Below the pieces are notes generated by a model. That model worked only from the letters and a program-made list of their open reading frames with translations, ran no database searches and was not told the DNA's origin. Positions 18,305 through 27,934 of a stretch of 64,000 nucleotides of DNA are shown one piece after another (position 1 is the first letter of the stretch; each line of letters begins with the position of its first letter). Source of the DNA: Limimonas halophila (lineage in GTDB: Bacteria; Pseudomonadota; Alphaproteobacteria; Kiloniellales; Rhodovibrionaceae); contig NZ_FNCE01000001.1 of assembly GCF_900100655.1 (NCBI RefSeq), positions 481,252 through 545,251 on the forward strand. Reading direction: 5' to 3'. Both the position numbers and the translations under genes were made by a program.

Positions 18305-20434
18305 TCAGATCTGTCCCAGCGTCTTGATCCGGGCCCTCGGGTGGATCTCGTTCTGCGACAGCACCGCCGTCTGCGGGCGGAAGCGCTCCACGATCGAGCG
18401 AACATAGGACCGGATGCCGGGGCTCGTCAGCAGCACCGGCAGCTCGCCCATCATGGCCTGCCGCTCGAATGTTTGCTTCAACTGGTTAATAAAATCTTGG
18501 AGCTTGGACGGCGCCATGGACAGTTGCTTGTCCTCGCCGTCGCCGACGATGGATTCCGCGAAAGCCTGCTCCCACTGCGGCGACAGCGTAATGATCGGGA
18601 TGTAGCCCTGTTCGCTGGTGTGGTCGTTGCAGATCTGCCGGCCCAGGCGCGAGCGCACGTGCTCGGTGATCATGTTGATGTTGCGCGTATAGCCGGTGGC
18701 CTCGGCGACGGCCTCCAGGATGGAGGGCAGGTCGCGGATGGACACGCGCTCCGACAGCAGGTTCTGGAGCACGCGCTGCAGGCCGCCCACACTTATGCTG
18801 CTGGGGATGAGGTCGTTGACCAGCTTCTGCTGGTCCCGGTCCAGTTCGTCCAGCAGCTTCTGCGTCTCCGCGTAGGACAGCAGCTCGGCCATGTTGTCCT
18901 TCACCACCTCGGTCAGGTGGGTGGTGATGACCGTGGGCGGGTCGACGACGGTGTAGCCGCGGAAGAGCGCTTCCTCGCGCTGGGACTCCTCCACCCACAT
19001 GGCGGGCAGGCCGAAGGTCGGCTCCGTCGTTTTCTGGCCCTCCAGCGGGATCTCCTTGCCGCCGGGGTCCATCACCAGCAACTGATTGGGCTGCATGTCC
19101 CCGCGCGCCGCCTCGATCTCCTTGATGCGGATGACGTAGGTGTTCGCCGGCAGCTGCAGGTTGTCCTGAATACGAACCGAGGGCAGGACGAAGCCCATCT
19201 CCTGGGCCAGCTGCTTGCGCAGGGCGCGGATCTGCTCTGTCAGGCGCGCGCCCTCGCGGTTCACCATCGTCAGCAGGCCGTAGCCCATCTCCAGGCGCAC
19301 CTGGTCGATGGCCAGCGCGTCGGCGATCGACTCCTCGCCCTGGCCTTCCTGGCCGCCGCTTTCCGCGGGCACCTGGCCCTGCTCGCCGGCGGTGCCGGCG
19401 GCTTCCGTCGTTTCTTGCTGGCGCTTGTAGCTGAAGAACGCCAGCGTCCCGGCGCCGGCGGACAGCAGCATGAAGGGGATGAAGGGCAGGCCGGGCAGCA
19501 GCGCCAGGAGCGCCGTGAGGAAGGCGGCCACGCCCAGCGCGCGCGGATGCCCGCCGAGCTGGCCGAACAGCGCCTTGTCGGCCGAGCCCTTCTCCGTGGA
19601 CTTGGAGATCAAGAGGCCCGCGCCGGTGGACACCACCAGGGCCGGGATCTGCGTCACCAGCCCGTCGCCGACCGTCAGCAGCGTGTAGGTCTGCGCGGCC
19701 TCGGTGAAGGCCATGTTCTGCTGCGCCATGCCGATGATCATGCCGCCGATCACGTTGATGAAGGTGATCAGCAGGCCGGCGATGGCGTCGCCGCGCACGA
19801 ACTTGGCGGCACCGTCCATGGCGCCGAAGAAGTTGCTTTCGTCCTCCAGCTCCTGGCGCCGGCGCTTGGCCTCCTGCTCGTCGATCAGCCCGGAGGACAG
19901 GTCGGCGTCGATCGCCATCTGCTTGCCGGGCATGGAGTCCAGGGAGAAGCGCGCCGTGACCTCGGCGATGCGGCCCGCGCCCTTCGTGATCACGATGAAG
20001 TTCACGATCACCAGGATCGCGAACACGATGATCCCGATCACGAAGTTGCCCTGCATGATGAAGCCGCCGAAGGCCTGGATGACCTCGCCGGCGGCGTCGG
20101 TGCCCTCGTTGCCGTTGCTCAGAATCAGCCTGGTGGACGCCAGGTTCAGCGACAGTCTGAGCAGCGTCGCAATCAGCAGCACCGTGGGAAAGGCGCTGAA
20201 ATCCAACGCCTTTTCGATGAACAGCGAGGTCATCAGCACCAGCACCGCGAAGGTGAAGGACAGCGCCAGCGCGATGTCCAACAGCCACGGCGGCAGCGGG
20301 ATGATGAGGATGACGAGGATCGCCACCACCCCGAGCCCCAGCGCGATGTCGCTGCGGCGCAGGGTGTCCAGCAGCGTCTTCGGCTGAAGCAGATTGGCGA
20401 GGGTGCCCGTCTGGCCGGTGCCTTGCTCCGCCAT
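18305..20434 (-). CDS. flhA: Flagellar export gate protein FlhA
   Basis: FlhA is the large inner-membrane subunit of the flagellar type III export gate. It has 709 residues, close to the family norm. The N-terminal half has eight or so membrane segments with conserved blocks (LRLSLNLASTRLILSNG; FIVITKGAGRIAEVTARFSL; MPGKQMAIDADLSSGLID). A Glu/Gly-rich linker lies near 330-360 and a soluble C-terminal docking domain for chaperones follows. It begins 60 bp after flbD. A large alternative frame over the same stretch is a shadow. Confidence 0.98.
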   Translation of the reverse strand: MAEQGTGQTGTLANLLQPKTLLDTLRRSDIALGLGVVAILVILIIPLPPWLLDIALALSFTFAVLVLMTSLFIEKALDFSAFPTVLLIATLLRLSLNLASTRLILSNGNEGTDAAGEVIQAFGGFIMQGNFVIGIIVFAILVIVNFIVITKGAGRIAEVTARFSLDSMPGKQMAIDADLSSGLIDEQEAKRRRQELEDESNFFGAMDGAAKFVRGDAIAGLLITFINVIGGMIIGMAQQNMAFTEAAQTYTLLTVGDGLVTQIPALVVSTGAGLLISKSTEKGSADKALFGQLGGHPRALGVAAFLTALLALLPGLPFIPFMLLSAGAGTLAFFSYKRQQETTEAAGTAGEQGQVPAESGGQEGQGEESIADALAIDQVRLEMGYGLLTMVNREGARLTEQIRALRKQLAQEMGFVLPSVRIQDNLQLPANTYVIRIKEIEAARGDMQPNQLLVMDPGGKEIPLEGQKTTEPTFGLPAMWVEESQREEALFRGYTVVDPPTVITTHLTEVVKDNMAELLSYAETQKLLDELDRDQQKLVNDLIPSSISVGGLQRVLQNLLSERVSIRDLPSILEAVAEATGYTRNINMITEHVRSRLGRQICNDHTSEQGYIPIITLSPQWEQAFAESIVGDGEDKQLSMAPSKLQDFINQLKQTFERQAMMGELPVLLTSPGIRSYVRSIVERFRPQTAVLSQNEIHPRARIKTLGQI

Positions 20435-20494
20435 GATCCCCGTTCGCTGCCGGTGCGTGCGCGGTCAGAAGGGTGCGCCGGGCGGCGCTCGACC

Positions 20495-21940
<1,446 letters not shown>

Positions 21941-21951
21941 GGCGTCACCCG

Positions 21952-22800
21952 TCAGTCGAAGTAGCTCACGCGCTCCGTCGGCGGCAGCAGCGTGTTGAGA
22001 TAGGTTTCCAGCCGACGCGGGTTTTCCTGGCGCGCCACCGACGCCGCGCCCTGCGCGTAGATCTGGTTCACCGTGGCCTCGTTGGCGGCGTTGCGCTCCA
22101 GCTTGTTGGCGATGGGCAGGAAGAGCATGTGCGCCAGCACCGCGCCGTAGAAGGTCGTCAGCAGCGCCACCGCCATCGCCGGCCCGATGGTCGAGGGGTT
22201 CTCCAGCCGGCCCAGCATCTGGATCAGGCCGATCAGCGTGCCGATCAGCCCCATCGCGGGCGCGACTTCGCCGGCGCGGCGAAGGATTCCGGCCGAGCGG
22301 TCGTGGCGCGAGAGCGTGGTCTGCGCCTCGCGCATCATCACACGCTCCACCTCCTCGCCGGGCGAGCCGTCGATCACCAGCCGCATAGCGCGGGCCAGGA
22401 AGCGTTCGCGGCGGAAGCTGCGCTCGTGGTTCTGCAGCGCCAGCGCCCCCTGTTTGCGCGCCACGTCGGCCAGGTAGAGGATGTGCATGGCCGCATCCGC
22501 CGGCCGGCGCTGCTGGTAGACCATCGCCTTGCCCATGATCCCGAGGGCGCGGACCATCTCGCGGAAGGAGTAGGAGATGGTCGTCACCATCAGCGTGCCG
22601 GCAACGACGATCAGGAAGCCCCGCAGGTCCACGAAGGCCCCGGGCGTGCCGCCGATCACCATGGCCGCCACGATGAGCGCGAACCCGCCGATCACGCCCA
22701 GGATCGTGGCGTAATCCAGCTGTGTCCGCCCCGCCTTGCCGCGGCCCGAGCTGTCTTTCCTGGCGTTGGATCGACCCTGCGCCGTCGTGGCGTTGGCCAT
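21952..22800 (-). CDS. motA: Flagellar stator protein MotA
   Basis: MotA is the cytoplasmic-membrane ion-channel subunit of the stator. It has 282 residues with a charged N-terminal extension of about 25 residues, then four predicted membrane segments. The last pair contains the family block [20 protein letters not shown] and [18 protein letters not shown]. No motB partner is encoded in this window. It lies between fliN and flbD in the operon. Ion type (H+ or Na+) cannot be read with confidence. Confidence 0.88.
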   Translation of the reverse strand: MANATTAQGRSNARKDSSGRGKAGRTQLDYATILGVIGGFALIVAAMVIGGTPGAFVDLRGFLIVVAGTLMVTTISYSFREMVRALGIMGKAMVYQQRRPADAAMHILYLADVARKQGALALQNHERSFRRERFLARAMRLVIDGSPGEEVERVMMREAQTTLSRHDRSAGILRRAGEVAPAMGLIGTLIGLIQMLGRLENPSTIGPAMAVALLTTFYGAVLAHMLFLPIANKLERNAANEATVNQIYAQGAASVARQENPRRLETYLNTLLPPTERVSYFD

Positions 22801-22849
22801 CTGGTCCTCACCCCGCTGTCCCGGAGACGCCCATGCCGGGTGGGCGCCG

Positions 22850-23221
22850 TCAGCTCCGGTCCATCTTGATGATCTCGGTCATCGTCACGCCGAGGCGGTC
22901 TTCCACGACCACCACCTCGCCGCGGGCGACGAGCCGGTTGTTGACGTAAATGTCGATGGCTTCGCCCACCTTGCGGTCGAGCTCCACCACGGCCCCGCGC
23001 CCCAGCTTGAGCAGCTGGCTGACCTGCATGTTGGACTTGCCGAGCACCGCCGAGATCTGGACGGGGATGTCGTAGATCGCCTCCAGTTCCTTGGCGTTGG
23101 TGGGCGGCTTGTCCGCGTCGGGGGACTCGTCGTCGTCCTGGTCCTCGGCCGGGGCAGGCTGGTTGGCCTGCTCGTTCTCCAACTCGTCGAGGTCCAGGTT
23201 GCTCTTTTCCTCGTCAGCCAT
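22850..23221 (-). CDS. fliN: Flagellar switch protein FliN
   Basis: FliN forms the lower C-ring and takes part in switching and export docking. It has 123 residues: an acidic, disordered first 40 or so, then one SpoA domain with the typical stretch IYDIPVQISAVLGKSNMQVS, then LGRGAVVELDRKVGE and NNRLVARGEVVVVEDRLGV. It lies 18 bp after fliH and 49 bp before motA. fliM is not in the window. Confidence 0.96.
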   Translation of the reverse strand: MADEEKSNLDLDELENEQANQPAPAEDQDDDESPDADKPPTNAKELEAIYDIPVQISAVLGKSNMQVSQLLKLGRGAVVELDRKVGEAIDIYVNNRLVARGEVVVVEDRLGVTMTEIIKMDRS

Positions 23222-23239
23222 CGGATCCTCCGTGCTGCA

Positions 23240-24031
23240 TCAGCCGGCGCGACGCATGCCGTCGTGGCTCGTCGCGTCGGTTCCGCCGGCGCCCTCGGCC
23301 TGACCGCTGGCGCCGGCATCCGCGGTGCCGGCGGTCGACGCTTCGTCCCCCGGCTCGATGGTGCGGGTGATGGCGGCGTCGATCTCCCGCCACAGCCGTT
23401 CGGTGTCGCGCTCGGCGCCGCCCTCGGCCCATTCCACGCGCACATCCCCGTCCGGCAGCTCGGCGTCGCTGATCACCATGACCTTGCCCTCGTAGCCCGC
23501 CTTGGCGGCAAGGGCGTCGATGCGCTCCTGCAGCGCCTCCAGCCGGTTGGGCGCGACGCGCACGACCACGCGCGGCTGTTCGCGCAGGCGGTTGAGGGAG
23601 TCCGAGATCAGCGCCTCGATCTCCTTCAGGCCGTAGCGGCGGTCCAGCGCGGGGAAGAGCTTTTCCACGAGCTTCACCGCCACCTGCAGCGCCTCGCGGT
23701 CGCGGCGCTCCTCGGCCGCGCCGAGGTTTCCGGCCACGCTGTCCAGCCCGCTCGCGACGCGGTCGAGCGCATTCGCCAGCGCCTGGTCGGCCTGCGCCTG
23801 GGCATCCTGCCGGCCGGCTTCGAGCCCTTCGGCGTGCCCGGCCGCGTGGCCCGCGCTGTAGCCCTCGTCGCGGGCCTGCTGGATGTCTTCTTCGAAGTAT
23901 TCCGGGGCAGGGCCCTCGGGCTCGGCTTCCTCGGCCCCGTCGCCGGCATCGCCGCCGGTGTCCGCGGACTCCGGTTCCGGCTCCTGGGCGTCGAAGTCGG
24001 TGTCGAAGAAGAAGCGTTCGAGCTGCGCCAT
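23240..24031 (-). CDS. fliH: Flagellar export regulator FliH
   Basis: FliH is the FliI-binding stalk protein of the export apparatus. It has 263 residues. An acidic N-terminus is followed by a GxxxG-like helix region (GYSAGHAAGHAEGLEAGRQ) and an Ala/Gln-rich coiled coil. The C-terminal domain contains VAVKLVEKLFPAL and VVVRVAPNRLEAL, typical of FliH. A Gly/Ala/Thr tail follows. Sequence conservation is modest, but its position between fliG and fliN makes the call firm. Confidence 0.9.
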   Translation of the reverse strand: MAQLERFFFDTDFDAQEPEPESADTGGDAGDGAEEAEPEGPAPEYFEEDIQQARDEGYSAGHAAGHAEGLEAGRQDAQAQADQALANALDRVASGLDSVAGNLGAAEERRDREALQVAVKLVEKLFPALDRRYGLKEIEALISDSLNRLREQPRVVVRVAPNRLEALQERIDALAAKAGYEGKVMVISDAELPDGDVRVEWAEGGAERDTERLWREIDAAITRTIEPGDEASTAGTADAGASGQAEGAGGTDATSHDGMRRAG

Positions 24032-24067
24032 GGCGCCTGCTCCTTTCCCGCCGGCCTCGGCGCGGCG

Positions 24068-25090
24068 TCAGTAGACGAGCTCGTCCTCGCCCTTGTTGTC
24101 GGCGAGCACGATTTCGCCCTGGTTCGAGAGTTCCTTGGCCGTGTTGACGATCTCCGTCTGGGCTTCGTCGACGTCGCGCAGGCGAACCGGGCCCATGGCC
24201 TCCATGTCCTCGCGCATGATCTTCGCGGCGCGTTCGGACATGTTGGAGAAGAAGAGGTTCTTGACCTGCTCCGAGGCGCCCTTGAGCGCCACCGCCAGGC
24301 GGTCCTTGTCGATCTGGCGCAGCAGCGTCTGCACCCCGTTGGGATCGAGCTTGTTGAGATCCTCGAAGGTGAACATGAGCTGCTTGATGCGCTCGGCGGA
24401 CTCGCGGTTGCGCTCCTCAAGCGCGTTGAGGAAGCGCGTTTCCGTCTGGCGGTCCAGGTTGTTGAAGATCTCCGCCATGAGTTCGTGCGAGTCCCGGCGC
24501 GAGGTGCGCGCCAGGTTGGTCATGAACTCGTTGCGCAGCGTGCGCTCGACGTCGTCCAGCACCTCTTTCTGCACGGCCTCCATGCGGAGCATCCGCATGA
24601 CGACCTCCATGGCGAAGCCCTCGGGCAGAAGGGCGAGCACGCGCGCCGAATGGTCCGGCTTGATCTTGGACAGGACGACCGCGACCGTCTGCGGGTATTC
24701 GTTCTTGAGATAGTTGGCGAGCACCTGCTCGTTCACGTTGCCGAGCTTGTCCCACATCGTGCGCCCGGCGGGACCGCGGATCTCCTCCATGATGGAGTCC
24801 GCGCGTTCCGGGTCGAGCACCTTCTTGAGCATGCGCTCGGCGTTCTCGTAGTTGCCGATGAGCGTGCCCGTGGAGGAGATCTGCTCGGCGAACTCGCTGA
24901 ACAGCCGCTCGACGACGTTGGAGCTCACCGTTCCCAGGTTCGCCATGGCCTGGGACACTTCCTTGATCTCCTCGTCGTCCATGAGCTGAAACAGCTTGGC
25001 CGCGTTCTCCTCGCCGATGGCCATCATCAGCAGCGCGGCTTTGTCCGGCCCGGCAAGCGAGCGGTAATCCTCGCGCAGGCGCATGTTCAT
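24068..25090 (-). CDS. fliG: Flagellar motor switch protein FliG
   Basis: FliG is the rotor protein that binds the FliF C-terminus and generates torque with the stator. It has 340 residues, normal for the family. FliG_N starts with [20 protein letters not shown]; the middle domain has the EHPQ-type motif as [20 protein letters not shown]; the C-terminal torque helix reads [18 protein letters not shown] with charged residues. It directly follows the 65-codon FliF-tail-like gene, so the putative FliG-binding mini-protein would be made just before FliG. Confidence 0.97.
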   Translation of the reverse strand: MNMRLREDYRSLAGPDKAALLMMAIGEENAAKLFQLMDDEEIKEVSQAMANLGTVSSNVVERLFSEFAEQISSTGTLIGNYENAERMLKKVLDPERADSIMEEIRGPAGRTMWDKLGNVNEQVLANYLKNEYPQTVAVVLSKIKPDHSARVLALLPEGFAMEVVMRMLRMEAVQKEVLDDVERTLRNEFMTNLARTSRRDSHELMAEIFNNLDRQTETRFLNALEERNRESAERIKQLMFTFEDLNKLDPNGVQTLLRQIDKDRLAVALKGASEQVKNLFFSNMSERAAKIMREDMEAMGPVRLRDVDEAQTEIVNTAKELSNQGEIVLADNKGEDELVY

Positions 25091-25109
25091 GGCAGGCAGG
25101 CTCCCCGGC

Positions 25110-25307
25110 TCAGCCGTTGTTCATCCAGCGGCGCAGCACGTTGGCGACCTCCTGGGGATGGCGGTCGACCAGCTGGCCGATTGTGTCGAGGGCGTCGGCG
25201 CGCACGCGCCCCGCCACCTTCTTCATCTCCACGCCCTCCGCGCCGTCGCCGTATTCATCTCCCTCGCGGCGCTGACGCGGCTGGGGTGTGCGCGGCGGTT
25301 CGGCCAT
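25110..25307 (-). CDS. Free-standing FliF C-terminal-tail-like small protein
   Basis: This 65-residue protein has no annotated family that I recognise. Residues 1-28 are polar and basic/acidic ([16 protein letters not shown]), probably disordered. Residues 29-65 resemble the last 36 residues of FliF in the neighbouring gene: I count 16 identities of 36, including KVxGRVRA, RHP-E and the closing LR-W. That FliF tail is the segment known to bind FliG_N. The gene lies 19 bp after fliF and 19 bp before fliG, same strand, with high coding-like quality. It may compete with, replace or reinforce the FliF-FliG contact. Existence is likely; function is inference. Confidence 0.8.
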   Translation of the reverse strand: MAEPPRTPQPRQRREGDEYGDGAEGVEMKKVAGRVRADALDTIGQLVDRHPQEVANVLRRWMNNG

Positions 25308-25326
25308 GGCGACCTCCCGGACACCC

Positions 25327-27006
25327 TTACTGCTGGTACAGCCAGTTCCGCAGGATCGTGACCGCCTCCTCGGGATGGCGCTCGACGATCTCGCTGATCT
25401 TGCGCATCGAGGAGGCGCGCACGCGGCCCTCGACCTTGTTCAGGTCCACCAGCTGTTCGGCCTCTTCCTCTTCCTCGTCGGCGCCGAACTCGGCCACCGC
25501 GCCGCCGCCGGCGGGAAGCTGCCCCGCGGCCGCGCCGCCCTCGGGCAGCATCTGATCGCCGCCGTAACCGGCCCCGGCGGGCTGCGGTGCGGGCTGTGTG
25601 GCGGCGGATTCCAGCAGACGGCTGACCAGCGGTCGCACCACCAGCAGCAGGATCAGCACGGCGACGACGCCCAGCACCAGCAACTCGGCCGCGCGCATCA
25701 GCTGCCCCTCGGGCAGGCCGAGCAGGCCGCCATCGTCGGCGGGTTCAAGCTGCTGCGCTGGGTTGTTGAACTTCATGTTGATGACTTCGAGCTGGTCGCC
25801 GCGCTCCTGGGAAAAGCCGACGGCGGATCGCGCTAGGGAGGCGATCTTCTGCAGTTCTTCCTGGGAGCGCTGTTCATACACCTGCTCGCCGTTGTCGTTG
25901 GTGACGTACTTGCCGTCCACCAGCACGGCGACCGAGAGGCGCTCCAACCGCGGCCCCTGCTTCACGCGCGTGGTCTGGGTGTTGGAAATCTCGTAGTTGA
26001 TCGTCTCTTCTTCGGAACTCTGATTGCTTTGCTGGAGGACGTTGCCTTCGCCGCCACCGCCGTCCTGGTTTTCCGGCAGCTGGTTGCCAACGGTAACGCC
26101 TTCCTGGTTGCGCGTGTCCCGTTCGCTTTCCTGTGTCTCGGTGGTCTGCTCAGAGCGCGCGACCTGTTCGGCCGGATCGTAGTCTTCGGTGCGTTCGGTC
26201 ACCTGCGAGAAATTCATGTCGGCCGAAACTTCGGCGCGCACGTTGCCCGGCCCGACGTGCCGGCCGATCAACTGCTCCACGGCCCTGGCGATCCGGCGCT
26301 CGCGCTCAGCGCGGATTTCCTGCGCGTTCATGGCCATCCCGGCGAGGCCTTCCTCGCCGTCGCCGCGCGCCAGCAGGGTACCCTGCTGGTCCACGATGGA
26401 GACCATGTTGGGCTCGAGGTTCGGCACGGCTGAGGCCACGAGGTGCTGAACCGATTGAACCTGGGAATCGTCCAGGCGGCTGTTGCCGGACATGCGCAGC
26501 ACGATCGAGGCGCTGGACTTCTTGCGCTCCTGGTTGAAGAGCTCGCGCTGCGGCATGACAACGTGCACGCGCGCCTGCTGCACGTTGTTCATGGCGCGAA
26601 TGGTCTGTTCCAACTCGCCCTGAATCGCGCGCACGCGGTTGACGTTCTGGACGAAGTTCGTCGTGCCCAGCCCGCCCGACTCGTCGAAGATCTCGTAGCC
26701 GACGGAGCCCGAACTCGGCAGGCCCTTCTCGGCCATCGCCACGCGAAGCTGATCGACCTTGCCGGTCGGCACCTCGATCCGCTTGCCGCCGCCGGTGACC
26801 TGGTAGTCGACGCCGCGCTTCTCCAGCTCGCTGACGATCTGGCTGCGTTCGTCGTTGTTCAAGCCCGCAAACAGCAGCCCGTAATTCTGCGACGCCAACT
26901 GGCTCGTCAGATAGATGAAGAACGCGAGGATGCCCGCGGCGACGGCGCCCATGATGGCCAGCCGCGTCGCGCCGAGACTTTTCAGCGTGTCCAGAAAGGT
27001 GTTCAC
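25327..27006 (-). CDS. fliF: Flagellar MS-ring protein FliF
   Basis: FliF builds the inner-membrane MS ring. It has 559 residues from a GTG at 27006 preceded by CGGGGA. Two membrane segments bracket the periplasmic ring-building domains: one at about 15-38 (LAIMGAVAAGILAFFIYLTS) and one at about 440-460 (LLVLGVVAVLILLLVVRPL). YscJ-like and FliF-type blocks include YGLLFAGLNNDERSQIVSEL and VHVVMPQRELFNQE. The cytoplasmic tail ends with KVEGRVRA through LRNWLYQQ, the FliG-binding peptide. It is the first gene of the long minus-strand flagellar operon. Confidence 0.97.
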   Translation of the reverse strand: MNTFLDTLKSLGATRLAIMGAVAAGILAFFIYLTSQLASQNYGLLFAGLNNDERSQIVSELEKRGVDYQVTGGGKRIEVPTGKVDQLRVAMAEKGLPSSGSVGYEIFDESGGLGTTNFVQNVNRVRAIQGELEQTIRAMNNVQQARVHVVMPQRELFNQERKKSSASIVLRMSGNSRLDDSQVQSVQHLVASAVPNLEPNMVSIVDQQGTLLARGDGEEGLAGMAMNAQEIRAERERRIARAVEQLIGRHVGPGNVRAEVSADMNFSQVTERTEDYDPAEQVARSEQTTETQESERDTRNQEGVTVGNQLPENQDGGGGEGNVLQQSNQSSEEETINYEISNTQTTRVKQGPRLERLSVAVLVDGKYVTNDNGEQVYEQRSQEELQKIASLARSAVGFSQERGDQLEVINMKFNNPAQQLEPADDGGLLGLPEGQLMRAAELLVLGVVAVLILLLVVRPLVSRLLESAATQPAPQPAGAGYGGDQMLPEGGAAAGQLPAGGGAVAEFGADEEEEEAEQLVDLNKVEGRVRASSMRKISEIVERHPEEAVTILRNWLYQQ

Positions 27007-27099
27007 GCGTGTCCCCGCCGGTTGATGAACAGCCCATCGTGCGCGCCACTGGTGTGGCCCGCTGCCTCGCCTAACGCGATAAGGTTAGCCGGGTCACTG

Positions 27100-27114
27100 T
27101 AAAAGTGCCGTTAA
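27100..27114 (-). promoter_or_regulatory. CtrA-like box upstream of fliF
   Basis: On the minus strand this reads TTAA-CGGCACT-TTTA, one mismatch from TTAA-N7-TTAA. It lies about 95 bp before the fliF start in the 285 bp region between sciP and fliF. A second imperfect pair, CTAA and TTAG ten bases apart, overlaps 27071-27088. Confidence 0.5.
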
Positions 27115-27232
27115 CGCGGGCAATTTTTTCCCATCCCGACGGGGAAGGGTACCACGGACGGGACATGCGGCTGCCCGATCGCGCGCTTCGGCGGCCCTGC
27201 AGCCGGTTCGGACGAGGGGTGCCAACGGCGAC

Positions 27233-27260
27233 GGCCGGGCCCCGCGTGCGGGACCCGGCC
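27233..27260 (-). terminator. Hairpin downstream of sciP
   Basis: GGCCGGG-C-CCCGC / GCGGG-A-CCCGGCC forms a stem of 12 pairs with one internal mismatch and a 2-nt turn. It begins 31 bp after the sciP stop. No T-run follows, so it may be a rho-assisted or weak terminator. The rest of 27115-27291 shows nothing further. Confidence 0.55.
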
Positions 27261-27291
27261 GGGAGACGGCGCACGAGGGGGCTTGGCGAGG

Positions 27292-27603
27292 CTATTGCGC
27301 CGCCTCTGCCTCGATGTCGTCGTTGGAATGCGGTCGCCGGTATTGCTGCAACCGCGTCGTGCGCAGCCCGCGCATGCCGTGGTCGTCGATCATGCGCTGC
27401 CACTGCAGGAATTCTTCCATGGACAGGCGGTAGCGCTCGCACGCCTCTTCCAGGCTGATGAGGCCGGCGCGCACGCCGGCCACGACCTCCGCCTTGCGGC
27501 GGGCGACCCACCGCTTGGTGTCCGGGGGCGGGAGGTCGTCGATGGTCATGGTCTCGCCGGACGGACCCACGGTCGCTGGCTTGCCTGCACGCTCGCCATC
27601 CAT
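27292..27603 (-). CDS. sciP: CtrA inhibitory protein SciP (DUF1153)
   Basis: SciP binds CtrA and blocks transcription of CtrA-activated genes late in the cell cycle. The chosen ATG at 27603 (MDGERAGKPATVGPSGE) gives 103 residues and keeps the GPxG-x-T segment normally found before the DLPPPDTKRWV block. The HTH-like core reads GLISLEEACERYRLSMEEF and ends HGMRGLRTTRLQQYR, both hallmark DUF1153 sequences. A start at 27549 would lose conserved N-terminal residues. It sits alone between fliF and flgE, with a CtrA-like site upstream, which suggests feedback. Confidence 0.95.
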   Translation of the reverse strand: MDGERAGKPATVGPSGETMTIDDLPPPDTKRWVARRKAEVVAGVRAGLISLEEACERYRLSMEEFLQWQRMIDDHGMRGLRTTRLQQYRRPHSNDDIEAEAAQ

Positions 27604-27788
27604 CGCGGCTTCGATCCCCCCGTCGCTGGCCACACAACGCACCGGCCGCGGAGCCTGTGGCGGCCGAACCAGCCGGGCGCCGGCCGCGCCCGATGGGTGA
27701 CCGCCGGGCCGGCGGCACGCCGCCGGATGGGTGTGTCCGGCCGGTGCTGTTCCCGTTTTCGGTTATCCGGAAGGATGCCGTCCGCATT

Positions 27789-27803
27789 TTAACAAACGGC
27801 TAA
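27789..27803 (-). promoter_or_regulatory. CtrA-like box upstream of sciP
   Basis: On the minus strand this reads TTAG-CCGTTTG-TTAA, one mismatch from the CtrA consensus. It lies about 186 bp upstream of the chosen sciP start, in the AT-rich part of the spacer. In Caulobacter sciP is itself CtrA-activated, so a functional site is plausible. Confidence 0.5.
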
Positions 27804-27868
27804 ACGAGATGGTTAATAACACCACGGTGGTGATGTTAACGCCGCACCGCCGCGTGTGTCGGCAAAGA

Positions 27869-27897
27869 CGCGCCCGGAGGACGAACCTCCGGGCGCG
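27869..27897 (-). terminator. Terminator after flgE
   Basis: CGCGCCCGGAGG-ACGAA-CCTCCGGGCGCG is a perfect 12-bp stem with a 5-nt loop, 37 bp after the flgE stop. On the minus strand it is followed by CTTTG, a weak T-tract. It closes the fliK-flgD-flgE operon. Confidence 0.8.
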
Positions 27898-27934
27898 GGC
27901 AAGGGAGCGCGATGGGGGAGGTGGGGCCGCTGGA

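Larger units (their letters stand above)
27604..27934 (-). promoter_or_regulatory. sciP upstream region
   Basis: This 331 bp region between flgE and sciP holds the flgE terminator (27869-27897), a CtrA-like box (27789-27803) and an AT-rich stretch at 27775-27840 with several TTAAs. It also contains the short inverted repeat CACCAC-N-GTGGTG near 27821-27833. No further gene is visible. Confidence 0.5.

Noticed and set aside
27821..27833. CACCAC-N-GTGGTG inverted repeat upstream of sciP considered as an operator
   Set aside because: It is short and matches no regulator site I know, so it is only mentioned in the sciP upstream region.
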